DNA from: Asticcacaulis biprosthecium C19
GTDB lineage: Bacteria; Pseudomonadota; Alphaproteobacteria; Caulobacterales; Caulobacteraceae
Direction: 5' to 3'
NCBI RefSeq assembly: GCF_000204015.1
Contig: NZ_GL883081.1
Location: 57,444-101,160 of the forward strand
DNA: 43,717 bases
Of this stretch, positions 38,755-43,717 are shown piece after piece. Each line of letters opens with the position of its first letter. The stretch's first letter is position 1. The translations under genes were made by a program, and so were the position numbers. The notes beneath the pieces are model-generated. The model had not been told where the DNA came from. It saw only the letters and a list, made by a program, of their open reading frames with translations, and did no database searches.

Positions 38755-41349
38755 ATGAAAAAAATCAACCAAAAATGGTTGCCGATATCTTCCGCGATAT
38801 CACTACTGGTTGCCTGTCCGTTCATGTCTCACGCAAACATCCAGGCTGACGCTTCAATTCCGTCCGTTGCGCCAACGCGAGACAGCGAGATTCTTGACCG
38901 TGTCGAGATCCTGGAAAGGATGACATTTCTCGATAATCGTGACTGGGCTTGGTACAAAAAGAATGTCCCTTTTCTGGAAACGCCAGATTCGGAGATCGAC
39001 GCGACCTACTATTACCGCTTCGATATGATGACGAAGCACTTCGTCTACGGGTCTCCGGAACACGGATATGCGGTAACAGAATTCATTGATCGGCCAGCGT
39101 GGTCCGGGACCTATGGCGCGATCGTCGCCCCCGTCGGTTTACAGTTTTCTGACATGCGATGGCTAAGGGATCAGCGCGTTACCCGCGATTATGCCCGATA
39201 TTGGTTCAATGTCCCCGGCGCTCTGCCGCGCGCCTACAGCAACTGGTTTGGCACAAGCATGTGGGGCCTCTATGAGGCCTGGGGCGACCGGGCGTTCATT
39301 CAATCGATCCTGCCTGAAATGAAAGCACAATATGAAGGCTGGGAGCAGGAGCACTTTGACGCCAAGGCGCAGATGTTCGTCTGGAACGGCATGCAGGATG
39401 GCATGGAAACCAACATCAATTCTCGCCTCACCAAGGACTGGTTCCGGGGTGCAGAGGGTTATCGGCCTACGCTCAATGCCTATATGTATGGCGATGCCTT
39501 AGCGATTTCTCGCGCCGCAGAACTCACTGGTGACACGGCCACCGCCAAACTTTACGCTGACAAGGCCTCCGCCTTGAGGGATAGGGTGCAGACCCGCCTG
39601 TGGGATCCCAAACGCCAGCATTTTTTCCATATGTTCGCCAATGATGAACAGGGCGGGATCAAAGCCAATAGCCTGACCTACCAAACAGGCACTCATGCTG
39701 GCAGTCCATATGGCCGCGAACTGATAGGGTTTGTCCCGTGGCAGTTCAACCTGCCAGACCCAAAAGCCAAGGAAGACTACGCGGCCGCTTGGAAAACGCT
39801 CATGGACCCAAATGGGTTCTTCGCGCCCTACGGACCGACAACGGTCGAGCGCCACGATCCGCAGTTCAAGATAACACCACGCTGCTGCGTCTGGAGCGGC
39901 GATTCATGGCCTTACGCTACTGCTCAGACCCTTGAGGCGATGGCCAACCTGCTTAACAATTATGAGCAGGACTATATCACCAGGGCCGACTATCTGAAAC
40001 TTTTGAAGGTCTTTACCGTCACCCAGCGCCACGAGGGCAAGCCTTACATAGCCGAAGCCGCCAATCCGGATACCGGTGCCTGGCAGATTGTGGATGGCCA
40101 TAGTGAGCACTATTTCCACTCTTCCTACATCGATCTCGTCGTTACCGGACTGGCCGGCTTACGCCCTCGTGCCGATAATGTCCTGGAGGTAAATCCCCTC
40201 TTTCCTGGGGACTGGGCTTATTTTGCCCTGGATGGCGTTTCCTATCACGGCCACGATGTCTCGATACTGTGGGACAAGGACGGAACGCGCTACAACAAGG
40301 GCAAGGGTCTGACTCTGATCGTTGACGGCAAGATCGCCGGCAACGCGCCCACCTTGCAAAAGCTTGAGGTCGCCATACCGGCCCCAGTGCCTGCCTCACC
40401 GACCGACAACGCCATTAACTTCGCGGTCAATAATGAAGGTAGCTATTTTCCCAATTTTTCGGCGTCTTTCAGTGATCCCAAGACGGCTTTGCAACGCCTC
40501 AATGACGGAGTTGCCTGGTATCTTAATGCCCCGCCCAACCGCTGGACGACAGAAGGTTCGCCCAATACGTCCGACACCCTCGTGATGAACTTCGGGACCA
40601 CCCGGCCGGTGTCGTCGCTTAGCCTCTACTTTCTGGATGATGGCGACACATTGCGCCCCCCCAAGGCGTATGAGGTAGAATACTGGAAAGACGGCGCGTG
40701 GCTTAAGGCATCGGGCAGCACAAGATTTCCCGAAAAACCTGAAGGTCGCCGGCCGAATATCGTGTCCTTTGCCAACCCCGTGTCGACGGAAAAGTTCCGC
40801 TTCACCCTTATACACTCGCCAGGCGCCTTTACCGGTCTTTCTGAGGTCGAAGCCTGGGGACACGACACCCTGCCCTTGTCCGCGCCCACGGCTGAGATTG
40901 ATGATCTGGCCTACAATCCCGGAAGCCAGCAATACCCAAAAGCAAGTGCTTCCTATACTTCGCCCTTCGACAGGATCGAAGAGGTGAATGATGGGAAGGT
41001 CTTTTTCTCCTCGAATTCGAGGAACCGGTGGACGGCCTTTGAATCGCCCAATGATACGGACTGGGTGCAAATTGACTTTGGCGCGGAAAAGACGGTCGGC
41101 CGCGTTGACCTTTATATTTTTGGCGACGACGGCGGAGTTCGCGCCCCCCTTGGCTACGCCCTGATTTACTGGGACGGGACCGCCTGGAAGCCACTTGATA
41201 TTGCGTCCCGGACACCCAAGGAGCCGACAGCGGGCACCGTAAACAGCATAAGCGTCTCACCTGTGAAGGCCCGCAAGGTGGGTGTCATATTTAAACATGA
41301 CTCACCCGGTCGCACGGGCCTTACCGAACTCATGGTCTTTGAGAAGTAA
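38755..41349 (+). CDS. Secreted MGH1-like (alpha/alpha)6 glycosidase with two F5/8-type C domains
   Basis: An 864-residue exported protein. The N-terminus fits either a lipoprotein (LLVAC, Cys21) or a cleavable signal (SHA, residue 27). Residues about 40-540 form a helical barrel-type domain like the MGH1/GH63-related (alpha/alpha)6 glycosidases (AWSGTYGAIVAPVG, NWFGTSMWGLYEAWGD, VWSGDSWPYATAQ, then a C-terminal beta part with YHGHDVSILWDKDG). Two discoidin-like (F5/8 type C, CBM32-like) domains follow (about 545-700 and 710-864). Both have RWTTEGSP/RWTAFESP and the YEVEYWKDGAW/YALIYWDGTAW pattern. Catalytic acids cannot be fixed from sequence. It shares an operon with a GH43 gene 27 bases downstream. 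Confidence 0.83.
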   Translation: MKKINQKWLPISSAISLLVACPFMSHANIQADASIPSVAPTRDSEILDRVEILERMTFLDNRDWAWYKKNVPFLETPDSEIDATYYYRFDMMTKHFVYGSPEHGYAVTEFIDRPAWSGTYGAIVAPVGLQFSDMRWLRDQRVTRDYARYWFNVPGALPRAYSNWFGTSMWGLYEAWGDRAFIQSILPEMKAQYEGWEQEHFDAKAQMFVWNGMQDGMETNINSRLTKDWFRGAEGYRPTLNAYMYGDALAISRAAELTGDTATAKLYADKASALRDRVQTRLWDPKRQHFFHMFANDEQGGIKANSLTYQTGTHAGSPYGRELIGFVPWQFNLPDPKAKEDYAAAWKTLMDPNGFFAPYGPTTVERHDPQFKITPRCCVWSGDSWPYATAQTLEAMANLLNNYEQDYITRADYLKLLKVFTVTQRHEGKPYIAEAANPDTGAWQIVDGHSEHYFHSSYIDLVVTGLAGLRPRADNVLEVNPLFPGDWAYFALDGVSYHGHDVSILWDKDGTRYNKGKGLTLIVDGKIAGNAPTLQKLEVAIPAPVPASPTDNAINFAVNNEGSYFPNFSASFSDPKTALQRLNDGVAWYLNAPPNRWTTEGSPNTSDTLVMNFGTTRPVSSLSLYFLDDGDTLRPPKAYEVEYWKDGAWLKASGSTRFPEKPEGRRPNIVSFANPVSTEKFRFTLIHSPGAFTGLSEVEAWGHDTLPLSAPTAEIDDLAYNPGSQQYPKASASYTSPFDRIEEVNDGKVFFSSNSRNRWTAFESPNDTDWVQIDFGAEKTVGRVDLYIFGDDGGVRAPLGYALIYWDGTAWKPLDIASRTPKEPTAGTVNSISVSPVKARKVGVIFKHDSPGRTGLTELMVFEK

Positions 41350-41376
41350 AGCCAAAGCCGGCTTCCAACGCGAAAA

Positions 41377-43524
41377 ATGGACAGTTTTATGATGACCAAG
41401 ACAACGCAGCTAAAGCTGGCGGTCGCAGCACTGGCGCTTCTTTGCGGACATGCAAACGCGCAAGAACTGAAATTAAATGTTTCCGGTACGTCAAAGGCCT
41501 GGGACAACCGTGTCAATCCTGACTACCCGATCGGGATTGATGAGGGCTCTTCCCCGGCAGTTGCCAGGGGACTATCACTGAGGGCCGGAGAAAAGATCCA
41601 TATCACAGCGACCGGCGGAACTCAGACCTTCCCAAATGGCACAAGGATCGGGCCTGAAGGGCAGCAGGATTATACTGCGGATGACTATCCCGGCGGTTCC
41701 GGACGCTTCTTCCCCAGCAAATATGTGGACCCAAGCGATTTCCCGGCCTTTCTGAATCAACTGATCGGCGTGTTTGTCGATACCAGGGGGCGCATTGTCG
41801 GCAAACCCTTCCCGGTTGGCACAGACTGGAAGGGCCTCGTCCCGAAGGGCGCCGTGAAGCTGCAATTCGGCATAAATGACGATGTTCTGAACGACAATTC
41901 CGGCGAGATCTCCGTCGTAATTTATCCCAAGGCCAATTTCCCTGACAGCGATCTGGCGAGGCTTGCGCCCACACCGCCCCCGCCGCCACTCATACTTGCG
42001 CCCTACCCTGAACGGTTGCCGGCGCCGATCGCCCTTCGTCCGGCCTATAATACGCTCATTGCAGACGGCAGCCGTTACTCTGCAGACCCCGCCCCCCTTG
42101 TGGCCAATGGTAAGTTTTACATCATCTCCGGACGTGATGAGGCCTCCATCGATGCGGGCGGCTTTGTCATGTACAATTATCAAATCTTTGAAACGGATGA
42201 CCCGGCTACAAAGAACTGGAAACTCTACCCTGACATATTGCGCCCCGAGAAAGTCTTCGCCTGGGCCGAAGAGGATGGTGCCTGGGCGTCGCAGATCGTT
42301 CAAGGGCGAGACAAGCGCTTCTACCTGTATGCCCCGGTCAGGGAGAAGAACTGCAAGGCGCGCAATTGCATGGGCATCGGTGTAGCCGTAGCCGATGCAC
42401 CGCTTGGTCCCTATCAGGACATACACCCGGAAGGGCCAATTCTGTCCCAGACGACGCCTGTCAGGAACCAGATCGAAAATATTGATCCGACCGTTCTGAT
42501 CGACGACGACGGGCGCGTCTTTATCTATTGGGGCACGTTTGGCAGACTTAAAGGCGTCGAACTAGAAAAAGACATGAAGACGCCCAAGGGAAATCCAATC
42601 GACGTCAACACCCTGACCGGCTTCTTTGAAGCCCCTTGGATCTTCAAGCGCGAGGGCACCTACTATATGGCCTATTCGGCCAATAATGCTGGGCCCAACT
42701 CGCCCTGCACGGAAGCGGTTTATCATGCCTGTCAGGCCTATGGCACCGCGTCATCTCCCTTGGGGCCCTGGACCTATCATGGTGTATTCCTGTCCCCCGT
42801 AACGTCCGCGACCTCCCATGGAGGTATCGTGCCTTTCAAGGATAAATGGTATCTGGCCTATCACAATGGCGACGCCAAAGACGGCAGTCATTTCCGCCGC
42901 AGCGTTGCTATTGACGAAGTGTTCTGGGACGACACCGTGTCGCCACCCGCCATCAAAAAGGTTGTGCAAACACGGCAACCCGTTGACTCGACGCCGACAA
43001 ACAATATGGCCGTAAGCGCACGCATTACGGCATCTAATATGCCATTGCCGGTTCAGTTCCGCCTTCGGGCATTGAATGATGAGAAAACCCCGCCGGCCCC
43101 CTTACCGCCCGATATGTGGGGGAACTGGACGGGCCGAAACGATACCCCAACAGGTTGGATTGCTTACCAATGGGATAAGCCTGTTACTGTAGATGCGACG
43201 AAAATCTACTTCTGGGGCGATCAGCCGACCGGAGCGGGCACAGGTGTTGCCATTCCTAAGTTTTGGCGCATTGAGTACTGGGACGAAGCCGAATGGAGGT
43301 CCGTCACGGCAAATGGCCCTTACACGACGGTGTCAGGGGATTACTCAATGGTGTCGTTCAAACCCATAACGACCCGCTGTATCCGTGCGGTGTTGGACGC
43401 ATCGACCGACGCCAAATCCTACGCCGCGTTCGGAGTCTTGGAATGGCAGATGTTATCTCCCAATGAGATAGTAAGACCACTTTCAGCGTCACCGCTGAAT
43501 GCGACTTCAAACTGCACGCAATAA
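41377..43524 (+). CDS. LecA-like / GH43 / F5-8-like fusion glycosidase
   Basis: A 715-residue secreted protein; the signal peptide is about 1-28. The start is uncertain among ATGs at 41377, 41389 and 41392. Residues about 32-183 resemble the PA-IL (LecA) galactose-binding domain, with IGPEG, FLNQLIGVF, FPVGTDWKGLVPKGAVKLQFGINDD and DNSGE. A Pro-rich linker (198-208) follows. The GH43 five-bladed propeller spans about 220-540, with predicted catalytic base Asp237 (SADPAP), pKa modulator Asp370 (IDPTV) and acid Glu418 (FEAPW). The C-terminal region (about 560-710) is a discoidin-like sugar-binding domain. GH43 enzymes act on arabinans, xylans or galactans, consistent with the adjoining glycosidase. 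Galactose binding is an inference from the lectin resemblance. Confidence 0.87.
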   Translation: MDSFMMTKTTQLKLAVAALALLCGHANAQELKLNVSGTSKAWDNRVNPDYPIGIDEGSSPAVARGLSLRAGEKIHITATGGTQTFPNGTRIGPEGQQDYTADDYPGGSGRFFPSKYVDPSDFPAFLNQLIGVFVDTRGRIVGKPFPVGTDWKGLVPKGAVKLQFGINDDVLNDNSGEISVVIYPKANFPDSDLARLAPTPPPPPLILAPYPERLPAPIALRPAYNTLIADGSRYSADPAPLVANGKFYIISGRDEASIDAGGFVMYNYQIFETDDPATKNWKLYPDILRPEKVFAWAEEDGAWASQIVQGRDKRFYLYAPVREKNCKARNCMGIGVAVADAPLGPYQDIHPEGPILSQTTPVRNQIENIDPTVLIDDDGRVFIYWGTFGRLKGVELEKDMKTPKGNPIDVNTLTGFFEAPWIFKREGTYYMAYSANNAGPNSPCTEAVYHACQAYGTASSPLGPWTYHGVFLSPVTSATSHGGIVPFKDKWYLAYHNGDAKDGSHFRRSVAIDEVFWDDTVSPPAIKKVVQTRQPVDSTPTNNMAVSARITASNMPLPVQFRLRALNDEKTPPAPLPPDMWGNWTGRNDTPTGWIAYQWDKPVTVDATKIYFWGDQPTGAGTGVAIPKFWRIEYWDEAEWRSVTANGPYTTVSGDYSMVSFKPITTRCIRAVLDASTDAKSYAAFGVLEWQMLSPNEIVRPLSASPLNATSNCTQ

Positions 43525-43717
43525 AGCGAGAGTTTGCTGAAGCAGCGTTCAACGAGATTTCTTTCCCTGTCGCCCCTGCCTCTGAAGGTAAAGCTGTCTT
43601 TGCGATCCAACTTACCAGGGCTATTGGTCAGGCTTTGTTGTCATTCGCCGGCATCCGCAGGGCGTTCGTGTCACAAGCCTGGAGCGCACCCCAAACGGGG
43701 CCACGCACTTTTTTGGG
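43525..43717. other. Right edge, no gene recognised
   Basis: The 193 bases after the GH43 stop contain no coding region, repeat or RNA gene that I can support. An imperfect CCCC/GGGG hairpin near 43690-43717 followed by T residues may be a terminator truncated by the window edge. Confidence 0.4.

Overview
The window is a GC-rich chromosomal segment from an alphaproteobacterium, most likely a Caulobacterales member of the Asticcacaulis/Caulobacter type. This is an inference from gene content (many lipoproteins, RTX proteins, a TonB-dependent receptor, an ECF sigma/cupin anti-sigma pair, envelope glycan genes and REP-like intergenic palindromes); no rRNA, tRNA or other phylogenetic marker is present. 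No phage, insertion sequence or CRISPR array was seen.

Layout. 56-1539: rhodanese and a secreted GH5 glycosidase. 1557-1684: first copy of a long palindromic intergenic repeat; the second copy is at 31247-31384. 2243-6181 (minus): an exporter operon of TetR regulator, HlyD-type lipoprotein, ABC ATPase and ABC-2 permease, with a perfect operator-like palindrome before the regulator and a large inverted pair of REP-like repeats inside the operon. 6300-9583: a NagX/HGSNAT-like membrane acyltransferase, two lipoproteins, and a small anchored protein with a VgrG/gp5-like beta-helix tail. 9659-11922: a five-gene operon (two paralogous four-helix membrane proteins, a 67-aa XRE regulator, a mini membrane protein, an alpha/beta hydrolase) behind three operator-like dyads spaced exactly 28 bp. 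12077-13564: catalase. 13571-18082: housekeeping and unknown genes, including three overlapping small genes and a PhnA-like gene whose ribosome binding site lies inside a hairpin.

18372-25143: two large RTX proteins with a shared C-terminus, one carrying a legume-lectin-like domain. They flank a cell-envelope cassette (permuted NlpC/P60 YiiX-like hydrolase, VanW-like protein, glycosyltransferase-like protein). 25360-28182 holds an isolated 940-aa protein with about ten membrane helices and a long helical C-terminal half; I do not recognise it. 28440-31173 is a DUF4331 operon.

31402-37428 appears to be a nickel-uptake region: a periplasmic DUF4198 protein, HupE permease with a small membrane partner, a TonB-dependent receptor and NikR. 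A perfect match to the E. coli NikR operator (GTATGA-N16-TCATAC) lies between the receptor gene and nikR. An ECF sigma factor and cupin anti-sigma factor are embedded in this region. 37529-43524 holds an outer-membrane barrel protein and, divergent from it, two large secreted glycosidases (an MGH1-like (alpha/alpha)6 enzyme with two F5/8-type domains; a LecA-like/GH43/F5-8-like fusion), suggesting plant-polysaccharide degradation.
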